Shown one piece after another: positions 23,971 through 33,013 of a stretch of 64,000 nucleotides of DNA (positions within the stretch are counted from its first letter, which is position 1; the number at the start of each line of letters is the position of its first letter). The stretch is taken from assembly GCA_964251665.1 (NCBI GenBank), contig CAXUKO010000008.1:124001-188000 (forward strand), given 5' to 3'. The notes under the pieces are model-generated. The model worked only from the letters and a program-made list of their open reading frames with translations, ran no database searches and had not been told where the DNA came from. The position numbers and the translations under genes are program-made. This DNA is from JBBQLG01 sp964251665. GTDB taxonomy: Bacteria; Bacteroidota; Bacteroidia; Cytophagales; Spirosomataceae.

Positions 23971-25508
23971 AGTTCAAGAACTACTACTGAAATAGCGGGC
24001 AGGGTAATAGTTAGCTCATCGGCGGATAGTTTGGTGCCGGTGAAAGCGACTGGTTTGATTTTCGCTGGATTCTCAAAGGTGTTGTGGTCCTGAACCTTTG
24101 CTGACGTTAGTAGGCGGCCCGTCACACCCGATGCCTTGAGTCCTTTCAAACTCACCGAAACGGTTTGGGGCTTACCCGCGTCGATATTTACCAGGGAGAT
24201 GTGTACTTTACCCGCTTTATCGCGGGAGGCAGATACCGACACCGCCGGGAGTTTTTCTTTCTCGACTTCGTAGTCTTCCGTTTTCACATCAACAGGGAGC
24301 AGTGTCGCGTCCTGATGGACATTATACATCTCCAGCACGTGGTACGTTGGTGTCAATATCATCTTCTCATCTTTGGTCAGAATCACCGATTGCAATACGT
24401 TGATGGCTTGCGCCAGATTCGCCATGCGCACCCGATCAGCGTGTTTGTGGAAGATGTTGAGGGTCATACCAGCCAGCATAGCATCGCGCATGGTGTTCTG
24501 CTGGTAGAGAAAGCCTGGATTGGTACCCGGTTCCACGTTGTACCAGGCTCCCCATTCATCCACGATCAGCGCCACTTTCTTCTGTGGATCGTACTTATCC
24601 ATAACAGCCGAATGTTTCTCGATGAAGTCATCCATCTTGAACGCCTGTTTCATCGTTCGAAAGTATTCGCTCTCCGTGAAATTGGTCGCCGATCCTTTTT
24701 TGCCTTCATCCCAGCTGAAGACCGAATAGTGGTGCATGGCAACGCCTTCCAGCATATTCAGGGGAATGTTCTTCATCAAGGTTTCGGTCCAGTTATAATC
24801 GTCGTCGCTGGCACCCGATGCGATCCGGAAAATCTTCTCTTTACCAACCTGTGGGTTCATGAACGTACTGTACTGCCGGTAGAGGTTCGCATAGAAATCG
24901 GGTTTCATATTGCCACCGCAGCCCCAAGCCTCATTGGCAACGCCCCAGTAACGCACATTCCAGGGAAGTTGCCGGCCGTTTTGCTGCCGAAGCGTCGACA
25001 TAGGGCTATCCTTCTGGAAGTTGACGTACTGGACCCACTCAGAAAGTTCCTGCACCGTACCGCTGCCCACGTTTCCGGATAGATAGGGCTCCGTACCGAG
25101 CAGTTCGCACATGTTCAGGAAGTCGTGCGTACCGAAGCTGTTATCTTCTGTAACGCCACCCCACCAGGTATTTACCATTTTCGGGCGTTTCGCTTTCGCG
25201 CCAATCCCGTCTTTCCAATGGTAGGTATCGGCAAAACAGCCACCTGGCCATCTTAGATTCGGAATCTTCAGCTTTTTGAGGGCGTCGACAACGTCTAGGC
25301 GTACCCCGTTTTTGTTAGGAATCTTGGTATTGCCTTCGCCAACATAAAAACCTCCGTAGATGCTGTGCCCGAGGTGTTCGGCGAAATGGCCGTAGATGTG
25401 GCGGCTAATGACGGTTTTGCCCTCGTCAGCCCGAAGGGTTACTTTGTTTTGCGCCACGGCCGTAAAGCCAAAGCCCGCGCACAAAAGGAATAAAAAATGT
25501 CTCATCAT
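23964..25508 (-). CDS. Alpha-L-arabinofuranosidase, GH51
   Basis: A 514-residue exported GH51 enzyme (signal peptide MMRHFLFLLCAGFGFTAVAQ) that removes terminal alpha-L-arabinofuranosyl groups with retention. The acid/base Glu is E193 (GVANEAWG) and the nucleophile is E318 (ALIVDEWGAWYN). RWPGGCFADTYHWKDGIG near 86-103 is a GH51 hallmark. The C-terminal beta domain runs from about 390. Length is normal for a bacterial GH51. It lies between araA and araD, so the arabinose it frees feeds the adjacent catabolic genes. Two ATG codons are adjacent at the start. Confidence 0.95.
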   Translation of the reverse strand: MMRHFLFLLCAGFGFTAVAQNKVTLRADEGKTVISRHIYGHFAEHLGHSIYGGFYVGEGNTKIPNKNGVRLDVVDALKKLKIPNLRWPGGCFADTYHWKDGIGAKAKRPKMVNTWWGGVTEDNSFGTHDFLNMCELLGTEPYLSGNVGSGTVQELSEWVQYVNFQKDSPMSTLRQQNGRQLPWNVRYWGVANEAWGCGGNMKPDFYANLYRQYSTFMNPQVGKEKIFRIASGASDDDYNWTETLMKNIPLNMLEGVAMHHYSVFSWDEGKKGSATNFTESEYFRTMKQAFKMDDFIEKHSAVMDKYDPQKKVALIVDEWGAWYNVEPGTNPGFLYQQNTMRDAMLAGMTLNIFHKHADRVRMANLAQAINVLQSVILTKDEKMILTPTYHVLEMYNVHQDATLLPVDVKTEDYEVEKEKLPAVSVSASRDKAGKVHISLVNIDAGKPQTVSVSLKGLKASGVTGRLLTSAKVQDHNTFENPAKIKPVAFTGTKLSADELTITLPAISVVVLELQ

Positions 25509-25539
25509 ATTGAATTAGTGACTGAGTGAATGAGCGATT

Positions 25540-25697
25540 GAGTGAATCAGCGAATGACCGGGCTGGCGCTCCAATGATTGAGCGAATGAGTGAATTGCTT
25601 CAAAACCAACTATTGAGCCTAGTCTATCCAGTAAAGTGCTGGCCTGTTCATTCACTCAATCACTGGAGCGCCAGCCCGGTTATTCGCTGATTCACTC
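25540..25697. repeat. 50-bp inverted repeat with GAGTGAAT units
   Basis: 25540-25589 matches the reverse complement of 25648-25697 in 47 of 50 positions, with a 58-nt spacer. The arms contain repeated GAGTGAAT/GAGCGAAT units and a shared GGGCTGGCGCTCCA core. The right arm runs into the araA stop codon. Confidence 0.88.
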
Positions 25698-27186
25698 ATT
25701 TGTAAGCTGCTTCGCTCCAGCGCAACTCATTTTTCAACTGCCGGAGGGTGGTGTTCTTATCGATGATGACCAGTTCAACATTGAACATCTCGGCGAAGTC
25801 TTCGATATGTTCGGTCGTGAGATTCTGGCTGAAGACCGTATGGTGAGCGCCCCCCGCGTAAATCCAGGCGGCACAGCCCGTTTGCATGTCGGGCATGGGT
25901 TTCCATAAAGCGCGGGCTACCGGCAGTTTTGGCAGGGCTTCTGTTACCTCGACGGCTTGCACTTCGTTCACAATCAGCCGGAAGCGGTTGCCCATGTCGA
26001 CCAGCGACACGTTGATGGCGGGACCGGCGGGCGCATTGAACACCAGCCGCACCGGATCAGCTTTGCCGCCGATACCCAGCGGATGCACTTCGCAACTCGG
26101 TTTGCCAGCGGCAATCGTTGGGCATATTTCGAGCATGTGCGAGCCTAATACCAGCGGGTTCTCCGGGTTGAAGTGATAGGTGTAATCTTCCATGAACGAG
26201 TTGCCTCCGGGTAATCCCGTACCCATCACCTTCATGGTGCGCACCATAGCTGCTGTTTTCCAGTCGCCTTCTCCCGCAAAGCCGTAGCCATCGGCCATCA
26301 AACGCTGCGAAGCAATGCCCGGTAACTGCGCCATGCCGTGCAGGTCTTCAAAATTGTCGGAGAAGGCAGTAAAACCACCGTCCTGCAAAAAAGCCCGCAT
26401 ACCCAGCTCGATTTTAGCCGCATCGCGCAGGGAACTGTGTTGCGTACCGCCCTTCCGCAAGGAATCCATCAGCGTGTAGCTATCAGCGTATTCGGCTACC
26501 AACCGGTCGATTTCAGCGTCAGAAATCTGGTTGATGACCGCCACCAGATCGCCGATGCCGTACGTGTTCACTGAAACGCCGAAGGTCATCTCGGCCGCCA
26601 CTTTATCACCTTCGGTTACGGCCACCTGCCGCATGTTATCGCCGAAGCGGGCCACTTTCATGGTCTTTAGGTCGTAGGCCGCCAGGGCTACCCGCGCCCA
26701 GCCGCCAACCTGCTCCAGCACGTCGGGCTGCTGCCAGAAACCCACTACAACTTTGCGGTTTATCCGCATTCTGGACATCATAAACCCGAACTCCCGGTCG
26801 CCGTGGGCCGATTGGTTGAGGTTCATAAAATCCATGTCGATGTCCGCCCAGGGAATATCCCGGTTGAATTGGGTGTGCAAATGCAGGATGGGTTTCTTTA
26901 GCACGGTAAGCCCCCGAATCCACATTTTGGCGGGCGAAAATGTGTGCATCCAGGTGATAACCCCCACGCAGTTGGGCGCAACGTTGGCCTCCTGGCAAAT
27001 GGCGTAAATTTCGTCCGGCGTTTTTACGACCGGTTTAAACACAACGCGCAGGGGAATCTGGGGCGCATTGTTTAAAAAATCGGCGATGATTTGAGAATTC
27101 GTATCAACCTGTTTCAACGTTTCTTCACCGTACAGATGCTGGCTGCCGGTGACAAACCAGACTTCACTTTGTTTGGGATTAAGCAT
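25696..27186 (-). CDS. araA: L-arabinose isomerase
   Basis: A 496-residue enzyme, standard length, converting L-arabinose to L-ribulose with a divalent metal. Family segments are clear: EVWFVTGSQHLYGEETL at the N-terminus, WMHTFSPAKMWIRGL near 100, QSAHGDREFGFM near 150 and GNSFMEDYTYHF near 330, with HMLEICPTIA shortly after. Cytoplasmic, normally hexameric. The start overlaps the araB stop by 8 nt, so it is translated from the same transcript after araB. Confidence 0.97.
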   Translation of the reverse strand: MLNPKQSEVWFVTGSQHLYGEETLKQVDTNSQIIADFLNNAPQIPLRVVFKPVVKTPDEIYAICQEANVAPNCVGVITWMHTFSPAKMWIRGLTVLKKPILHLHTQFNRDIPWADIDMDFMNLNQSAHGDREFGFMMSRMRINRKVVVGFWQQPDVLEQVGGWARVALAAYDLKTMKVARFGDNMRQVAVTEGDKVAAEMTFGVSVNTYGIGDLVAVINQISDAEIDRLVAEYADSYTLMDSLRKGGTQHSSLRDAAKIELGMRAFLQDGGFTAFSDNFEDLHGMAQLPGIASQRLMADGYGFAGEGDWKTAAMVRTMKVMGTGLPGGNSFMEDYTYHFNPENPLVLGSHMLEICPTIAAGKPSCEVHPLGIGGKADPVRLVFNAPAGPAINVSLVDMGNRFRLIVNEVQAVEVTEALPKLPVARALWKPMPDMQTGCAAWIYAGGAHHTVFSQNLTTEHIEDFAEMFNVELVIIDKNTTLRQLKNELRWSEAAYK

Positions 27187-28849
27187 ATTGTGTTACTACT
27201 TGAGTGCCGTTAAGCCGTTTGTTTTCAGTGAATTCGCCCAGTTTCAGGTAGTTCTGGTAGAGAGTTTCATAAGTAATTACCTGATTGGGGCGGGGGTGAT
27301 ATTCGGCGTCGAAACCCGAGCCCATGGCCTGTTGCGCGCTGGCCATATCGGGATGAACACCAGCCGCTACCGACGCGCACATGGCCGCACCTAAGGCGCA
27401 GGCCTGATCGGAACTGGCAATTTTAATGGGCATATTCAACACATCGGCCAGCGTCTGCATCACAAAAGCAGATTTTTTGGCGACACCCCCAATCGCAATG
27501 ACCTGCTTAATGGGTACGCCTTCCTGCAGGAATCGCTGGACGATGGCTTTTGAGCCAAACGCCGTTGCTTCCACCAGGGCCTTAAACAGGCGCACGGCAT
27601 CGCTGCCGAGGTTCAGGCCGGTGATAGCTCCTTTGAGCGTGTGGTTGGCGTCGGGCGTTCGCCGGCCATTGAACCAGTCCAGCGCCACCGGATCACCTGG
27701 GGTTACGGGTAGTTGAGCTGACTGTTCGGACAGGTACGGAATCAGATTTTTTGAGAGTTCACGGGCGGCTTCATCGCCCAGCAGCGTCTGTACGGGGGCC
27801 ACGATAATTCGCTGAAACCAAGCATAGACATCACCAAACGCTGACTGACCGGCTTCCATACCGAGCATGTGCGGAATGACCGACCCATCAACCTGTCCGC
27901 AAATACCCCGAATCAGCAGGTGGCCGATTTCGTCTGTTGGTGCCACCAGAATGTCACAGGTCGAAGTGCCCATGACCCGCACAAAGGTGTAGGGCGTGAT
28001 CTCGGCCCCTATGGCACCCATGTGGGCATCGAATGCCCCAACGCCAATTGTCACGTTTGGTGAAAGACCCAATTTACTGGCCCACTCGGCGGAAATCGTT
28101 CCCATCGACTCGTCCGACGTATACGTATCCCGGTATAGCCGGTCGCGCAGGCCCGATAACAGGGGATCGAGCGTGGTCAGGAAGTCATCAGTCGGCAAGC
28201 CGTCAAATTCTTCATGCCACATGGCTTTGTGACCGGCGGCACAACGCGACCGTTTAAGGGCTAATGGGTTGGTATTGCCCGTCAGTACTGCCGAAATCCA
28301 GTCGCAGTGCTCGACCCAGGAGAAGGCGCGTTCCCGAACGGCAGCATCAACCCGTAACGTCCGCAGAATTTTGGCCCAGTACCATTCCGACGAGTAGATA
28401 CCCCCGACGTACTTGGTGAAGTCGACGTCCCATTTATGCGCCAGTTCGTTGATCTCTTCGGCTTCCGCATTGGCCGTATGGTCTTTCCAGAGAATGAACA
28501 TGCCGTTGGGGTTTTCCGCGAATTCCGGCAGCAGGGCCAGGGGCGTACCCTGCTCATCGACCGGGCCGGGTGTGGAACCGGTCGTATCCACCGAAATGCC
28601 GACTACCTGCCGCCGAACGTCGTCAGACACTCCGGCTAACGCCCCCCTGATGGCATTTTCCAGTCCGTCGAGGTAATCGAGCGGGTGTTGCCGAAACTGC
28701 GAGGTCGTGGGATCACAGTAGAGTGCTTTTTTCCAGCGGGTGTATTCATGCACCGCCGAACCGAGCGTTTCGCCGGTATGCGCATTCACTACCAGCGCCC
28801 GGACGGAGTCTGTCCCATAATCGACACCGATGACAAATTGATCGTTCAT
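27179..28849 (-). CDS. araB: L-ribulokinase
   Basis: A 556-residue FGGY-family sugar kinase that phosphorylates L-ribulose with ATP. The N-terminal nucleotide-fold motif is FVIGVDYGTDSVRALVVN. VGISVDTTGSTP follows near 88-99, and the C-terminal ATPase segment IAIGGVAKKSAFVMQTLADV is at about 455-475. Length fits ribulokinase rather than the shorter xylulokinase. First gene of the unit araB, araA, GH51, araD, symporter, galM. A candidate AraR operator lies 57 nt upstream of its start. Confidence 0.95.
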   Translation of the reverse strand: MNDQFVIGVDYGTDSVRALVVNAHTGETLGSAVHEYTRWKKALYCDPTTSQFRQHPLDYLDGLENAIRGALAGVSDDVRRQVVGISVDTTGSTPGPVDEQGTPLALLPEFAENPNGMFILWKDHTANAEAEEINELAHKWDVDFTKYVGGIYSSEWYWAKILRTLRVDAAVRERAFSWVEHCDWISAVLTGNTNPLALKRSRCAAGHKAMWHEEFDGLPTDDFLTTLDPLLSGLRDRLYRDTYTSDESMGTISAEWASKLGLSPNVTIGVGAFDAHMGAIGAEITPYTFVRVMGTSTCDILVAPTDEIGHLLIRGICGQVDGSVIPHMLGMEAGQSAFGDVYAWFQRIIVAPVQTLLGDEAARELSKNLIPYLSEQSAQLPVTPGDPVALDWFNGRRTPDANHTLKGAITGLNLGSDAVRLFKALVEATAFGSKAIVQRFLQEGVPIKQVIAIGGVAKKSAFVMQTLADVLNMPIKIASSDQACALGAAMCASVAAGVHPDMASAQQAMGSGFDAEYHPRPNQVITYETLYQNYLKLGEFTENKRLNGTQVVTQYA

Positions 28850-28906
28850 TGCTTGTGTATTTTTGGCTTCGAGGAAACGTACTGACCTGACCTTATCCGG
28901 CTAATA

Positions 28907-28921
28907 GTGTCGACTTGACAC
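28907..28921. promoter_or_regulatory. Candidate AraR operator before araB
   Basis: GTGT-CGACTTG-ACAC, a palindrome with a 7-nt centre, lies 57 nt upstream of the araB start. The same GTGT-N7-ACAC layout occurs twice before the araR gene (43853-43889). A TAGTATTG sequence overlapping it on the minus strand could be the promoter -7 element, which would suit repression by occlusion. Confidence 0.6.
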
Positions 28922-28982
28922 AATACTACTTCATTTTGGTGTTATTTCTATGACAAATGTTATTTTACTGTATTTTACTATT

Positions 28983-29014
28983 GTCCCCGGATGGCCGTAC
29001 ACCATCCGGGGGAC
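28983..29014 (-). terminator. Hairpin ending the SusC-to-GH51 unit
   Basis: GTCCCCGGATGG pairs with CCATCCGGGGGAC (one bulged base) around a 7-nt loop, 3 nt past the stop of the second GH51 gene. It separates the polysaccharide unit from the araB unit. There is no strong T-run. Confidence 0.6.
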
Positions 29015-29017
29015 ATC

Positions 29018-31006
29018 TTACGGCAACACCTTTATCCGTACCACCGAAAACGACTTAGGGCCTACGGTCAGGGCAACGCTTTTTTTCTTCGCATCAACGG
29101 GAATCGCCTGTTCTACGGGACTCACATTGGTTGCGTTCTCAAACGTGTTCACCGCGTTCAGGTTGTCATTCTTCAGGAGAATCAGCTTCCCGGTGGCATC
29201 TACTCTTTTCGCGCCATCCAGCTGAATCTGACGTATTTGTGTCTTGTCTGATACATTGGCGATTTTCAGTATCACCTCGTTTGTTGCCTTATCAAAAGCC
29301 GCCGAGGCATATAAACTATCCTGTCCGGCCAGTGGCTGATTATTCTGCGTCATCGTCAGCACCTGGGTGCCTTTGTTGAGCGAATACAGTTTCTGGACGT
29401 AGTAGTTCGGCGTTCCGTACACATGCAGGTTATCCACCCAGATCAGGTCGGGCGTCCACTGCCAGGCATCGGCGTTGGCAAACAGCGGGGCGTAGGAAGC
29501 CAGATTTACCACGGCTGCATTCCGCTCTAAACCGGTCATAAACGCGGCTTCCGACAGGGCGCAGAGCCAGTTGTTCTTGTTGTCGACACTCACGATTTTA
29601 TCACTCTGGGCCGCCCATTCTCCCGCGAAAACTTTGGAGCCAGTACGGTCGTACGAATCGTAACGACTGGCATTTTGCAAAAACCATTCCGGGCGACGGT
29701 AGTAGTGCTCGTCGATCAGGTCGGCTTTCATGGCGCGGAGTTTACCATTCAGGTAGTCGAAGCGTTCGCCATTGGGGTCCGTACCCGACGAACAGACAAG
29801 CTTCATGTCGGGGTATCGGGCTTTCACGGCTTTCTGAAAAACGGCTAACCGTTCGATGTACTGCGGCCCCCAGTTCTCATTACCTACGCCCAGCAGTTTC
29901 AGGTTGAACGGTTTGGGATGGCCCAGATCCGCCCGGACTTTACCCCAGGGCGTGGAGACGTCCCCGTTGGCAAATTCGATCAGGTCAACGGCATCCTGCA
30001 CGTAGGGGTCGATCTGATCCATCGGCACCAGTTCGGCGGTGTTGAACTGGCAGGCCATGCCGCAGTTCAGAATCGGTAGCGGTTCGGCGCCAATGTCTTC
30101 GCAAAGTTGGAAATACTCGAAAAAGCCGAGACCAAACGTCTGGAAATAATCGGGGGTAGGGCGGTGGGCAAACTCAAAATTCCAGCGGTTGATCACTAAT
30201 TGACGCTCTTCGGCGGGTCCCAGCGTTTTTTTCCACTGATACCGCTGATCGAGGTCGAACCCTTCGACAATACAACCGCCGGGAAACCGCACAAAACCCG
30301 GTTTCATATCCGCCAGCAGCTGAATCATGTCGGCCCGCATCCCGCCCGGACGGCCTTTCCAGGTGTCCTGGGGGAAAAGCGAAACCATGTCGAGGTCGAT
30401 CACACCCGTTCCCTCGAACCACAGATTTAGTTTGCCTTTCGGCTCGGTAGCGGTGGCGTTAAAACTGACGGCCTGTTTATGCCAGGCTTTATTCGACTGA
30501 TCGGGCGTGAGGGTGGTAGCTCCGATGGGTTCATCCTTCGCATTCAGCAGTTCGACATGCAGCTTAACGTTGCCGGATTGCACGCGGTACATCACCGAAA
30601 AATCGTAGCGCAGGCCACTCTTAATACCCATGCCCCGGAACCCTTCGTTGACCATGCCCAAATCGCCTTTACCTTCGCTATTGACCTGCACACGCAGAAA
30701 ACGCGGGTTCCGGCTGTCCTTCTCCTGCCGGTTCTCCACCAGAACGGTACCTTCCGTATGCTTTTTTCCGGTAACGGTCCAGCCCATGAGCGGCCGGTAA
30801 AACTCGAAAGAGCGGTTTTTAACCAGCTCTGCGTAAATACCGCCGTCTGCCCCGAAGTTGATATCTTCAAAAAATACGCCCCACATCGTCGGCTGAATGT
30901 CGGCCACGGGCTGCGCCACGTTCACTTTCACAACGGGAGCGGGCTGGGCATGGGTAAGGGCGGCTGTCGTGAACAGGAAGGACGCTGCTTTAAGAAATTT
31001 ATTCAT
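29018..31006 (-). CDS. Alpha-L-arabinofuranosidase, GH51, long form
   Basis: A 662-residue exported enzyme (signal MNKFLKAASFLFTTAALTHA). Residues about 60-215 include a carbohydrate-binding-like beta-sandwich. The GH51 barrel then shows FVRFPGGCIVEGFDL (238-252), acid/base E377 (GVGNENWG) and nucleophile E463 (VFAGEWAA). The C-terminal beta domain follows. It is clearly distinct from the 514-residue GH51 downstream, so the two probably attack different linkages or chain lengths of arabinan or arabinoxylan. Last gene of the SusC-led unit; 42 nt after GH127. Confidence 0.94.
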   Translation of the reverse strand: MNKFLKAASFLFTTAALTHAQPAPVVKVNVAQPVADIQPTMWGVFFEDINFGADGGIYAELVKNRSFEFYRPLMGWTVTGKKHTEGTVLVENRQEKDSRNPRFLRVQVNSEGKGDLGMVNEGFRGMGIKSGLRYDFSVMYRVQSGNVKLHVELLNAKDEPIGATTLTPDQSNKAWHKQAVSFNATATEPKGKLNLWFEGTGVIDLDMVSLFPQDTWKGRPGGMRADMIQLLADMKPGFVRFPGGCIVEGFDLDQRYQWKKTLGPAEERQLVINRWNFEFAHRPTPDYFQTFGLGFFEYFQLCEDIGAEPLPILNCGMACQFNTAELVPMDQIDPYVQDAVDLIEFANGDVSTPWGKVRADLGHPKPFNLKLLGVGNENWGPQYIERLAVFQKAVKARYPDMKLVCSSGTDPNGERFDYLNGKLRAMKADLIDEHYYRRPEWFLQNASRYDSYDRTGSKVFAGEWAAQSDKIVSVDNKNNWLCALSEAAFMTGLERNAAVVNLASYAPLFANADAWQWTPDLIWVDNLHVYGTPNYYVQKLYSLNKGTQVLTMTQNNQPLAGQDSLYASAAFDKATNEVILKIANVSDKTQIRQIQLDGAKRVDATGKLILLKNDNLNAVNTFENATNVSPVEQAIPVDAKKKSVALTVGPKSFSVVRIKVLP

Positions 31007-31048
31007 TACGTAAGTTGATTGTGATCGTGATTGGTGAATGGTCAGTCG

Positions 31049-33013
31049 TTACGGTGTGCGGGGTAACCATACGCTCATGGCACCGACGCCCCGGTTCGAC
31101 CAGGCGTAGTACGGAATGGCGGTCATCGTTCTGGATGTACCGGCTGCGGGTACGGTAGCCGTAATGACATTGACGCCATTGAGCAGGTCCGGCCGGTACG
31201 TGATGTGCAGCGGAACCCTGTCGGGCAGAACAAGACTGGCCACCTGATTCTGGTTATCGACCGCTTCGGCGCAGTAAACGACCGGGCCATATTCCAGGGC
31301 AACCTGTCCGCTGTCGGCCGTTACGTGCGCATCGGCCACCACCCGCCGAACGGCCATCGGTACGTTCAGTCCAATAACATCGCCCTTTGCCCACGTCCGG
31401 TCAATAACCGCATAGCCGTTTTCCAGCCGGGCGGGTACCGGTTTGCCGTTCACCATCAGTGAAAACGCTGCCGGTGCAGGGTCGGCGTACCGGTATAAAC
31501 CGGTTGGCAGCACTTCGTTGCGGGCCCAGCCGGGTATCCGTACGCTGACCGTAAACCGTGCGGCTTTGGCCGGGTCGACGGTTAGCCGAACTGTACCCGC
31601 CCACGGATAAGTTGTTTGCTGCGTCACCTGCACCTTAGTCCGGCCAAGTGTCAGTTGCGCGGTATTGGCGGCATACAGGTTGACAAACAGCTGATTGCCC
31701 TTTGTTGCGTAGATCAGGTTCGGCATCGACGGAACGAACCGTACCAGATTGGTCGGGCAGCAGGAACAATCAAACCAGGGCTGACGCGTGGCCGAACCGA
31801 AATTGAAGGTATCGGTGCCGTTCGAGGCCAGCGGGTTTGGGTAAAAGAAATCGTCGCCGTCGAGAGAGATACCGGCAATCAGGCCGTTGTAAAGTGTCCG
31901 TTCGATGATGTCGTAATAGCGGGCATCGCCGGTCAGGAGAAACAACCGCTGATTCCAGTACACGTCGCCAATGGCCGCGCAGGTTTCGTTATACGCCGTG
32001 GCGTTGGGTAGTTCATACTCCGCACCGAACGCTTCCCCTTCGTGCCGGGCGCCGATGCCCCCGGTGAGGTACATCTTTTTACCGGCCATATTGGTCCAGA
32101 TGGTTTCTACGGCTTTCAGGTAGGCCGGGTCGTTATACAGGGCACCCACGTCGGTCATGCCCGCGTACATGTACACGGCCCGCACGGCATGGCCGACGGC
32201 TTCGGTCTGCTGCGTAACCGGTTTCTGATCCTGACTGTATGAACCATACAGTTTATGGGTGGTCGAGTCGCCCCGGGCGTCCAGAAAGAACCGGGCCAGC
32301 GTGGCATAGTCGGCCCGTTTGGTTAGGGTATACAGCTTGATCAGGCCGGTTTCGACAATCTGATGACCGGGTGGTGCTTTCAATTTTCCCGGCTCCGGCC
32401 CAAACGTCTTAACCAGCAGATCGGCGTTTTTGAGGGCTATGTTCAGGAAATTACGCTTGCCGGTGGCGATAAAATGCGTGGTGGCCGCTTCGTAGAGGTG
32501 CCCGGCATTGTAAAGCTCGTGGCTCATGATTTCGCTTTTCCAGCGCGGGCCGGGCGTCACCCAGGTTGCTGGTGGGTGATTCGGGTCGATGGTATGCCAG
32601 GTGGTGAGGTAGCCATCGGGTTCCTGACCCACCGCAATGATCCCGATGAGCGAATCTAAATAAGCCGCCAGCTTTGGGTTAGGCGCGCTGATAAGCGAGT
32701 TGGAAGCCCCCTCGATGAGTTTATAGACGTCGGTATCATCGAACGGCATTTTACCCCGCACCGGACCGGGCAACTTACCTCCCGCGATGAGGAAATTATC
32801 CATGCGCCCCTCGCGGTAGCACTTGTCGAAGCCAAACGGAATGGTCCTTTGCTGCACGGTCCTGATCTTGGGCAGCCAGAAGTTGTCCGTCATCGTGACC
32901 TGATTGATCGGCACAACCGTAATCGGGTAAGCGCCCACCGGCTGTGCCCGTACCGTCCCCGAAAAGAGAAGCTGGACTATCAGAAAGCCCGTTCGTTTCA
33001 GCCGATTGTTCAT
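31049..33013 (-). CDS. Beta-L-arabinofuranosidase, GH127
   Basis: A 654-residue protein of the GH127 (former DUF1680) family with a signal peptide ending about VRAQ. The zinc-cysteine active site is complete: E343 and C345 in YNETCAAIG, and C418-C419 in CSCCPTN, with the family using the last-named region for the nucleophilic Cys. GQEPDGYL (129-136) is a further family segment. It would remove beta-linked arabinofuranose, found in plant hydroxyproline-rich glycoproteins and some pectin side chains. The start overlaps the upstream stop (ATGA), so it is translationally coupled to the FG-GAP lipoprotein. Confidence 0.92.
   Translation of the reverse strand: MNNRLKRTGFLIVQLLFSGTVRAQPVGAYPITVVPINQVTMTDNFWLPKIRTVQQRTIPFGFDKCYREGRMDNFLIAGGKLPGPVRGKMPFDDTDVYKLIEGASNSLISAPNPKLAAYLDSLIGIIAVGQEPDGYLTTWHTIDPNHPPATWVTPGPRWKSEIMSHELYNAGHLYEAATTHFIATGKRNFLNIALKNADLLVKTFGPEPGKLKAPPGHQIVETGLIKLYTLTKRADYATLARFFLDARGDSTTHKLYGSYSQDQKPVTQQTEAVGHAVRAVYMYAGMTDVGALYNDPAYLKAVETIWTNMAGKKMYLTGGIGARHEGEAFGAEYELPNATAYNETCAAIGDVYWNQRLFLLTGDARYYDIIERTLYNGLIAGISLDGDDFFYPNPLASNGTDTFNFGSATRQPWFDCSCCPTNLVRFVPSMPNLIYATKGNQLFVNLYAANTAQLTLGRTKVQVTQQTTYPWAGTVRLTVDPAKAARFTVSVRIPGWARNEVLPTGLYRYADPAPAAFSLMVNGKPVPARLENGYAVIDRTWAKGDVIGLNVPMAVRRVVADAHVTADSGQVALEYGPVVYCAEAVDNQNQVASLVLPDRVPLHITYRPDLLNGVNVITATVPAAGTSRTMTAIPYYAWSNRGVGAMSVWLPRTP

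Noticed and set aside
24165..25082. A 305-residue plus-strand frame across the GH51 gene.
   Set aside because: Antisense shadow of a clear GH51 enzyme with both catalytic Glu residues; His-rich translation typical of such shadows.
23873..25697. Repeated GAGTGAAT units considered as a CRISPR array.
   Set aside because: Units are short, irregularly spaced, form inverted repeats and have no unique spacers of constant length; no cas genes are present.
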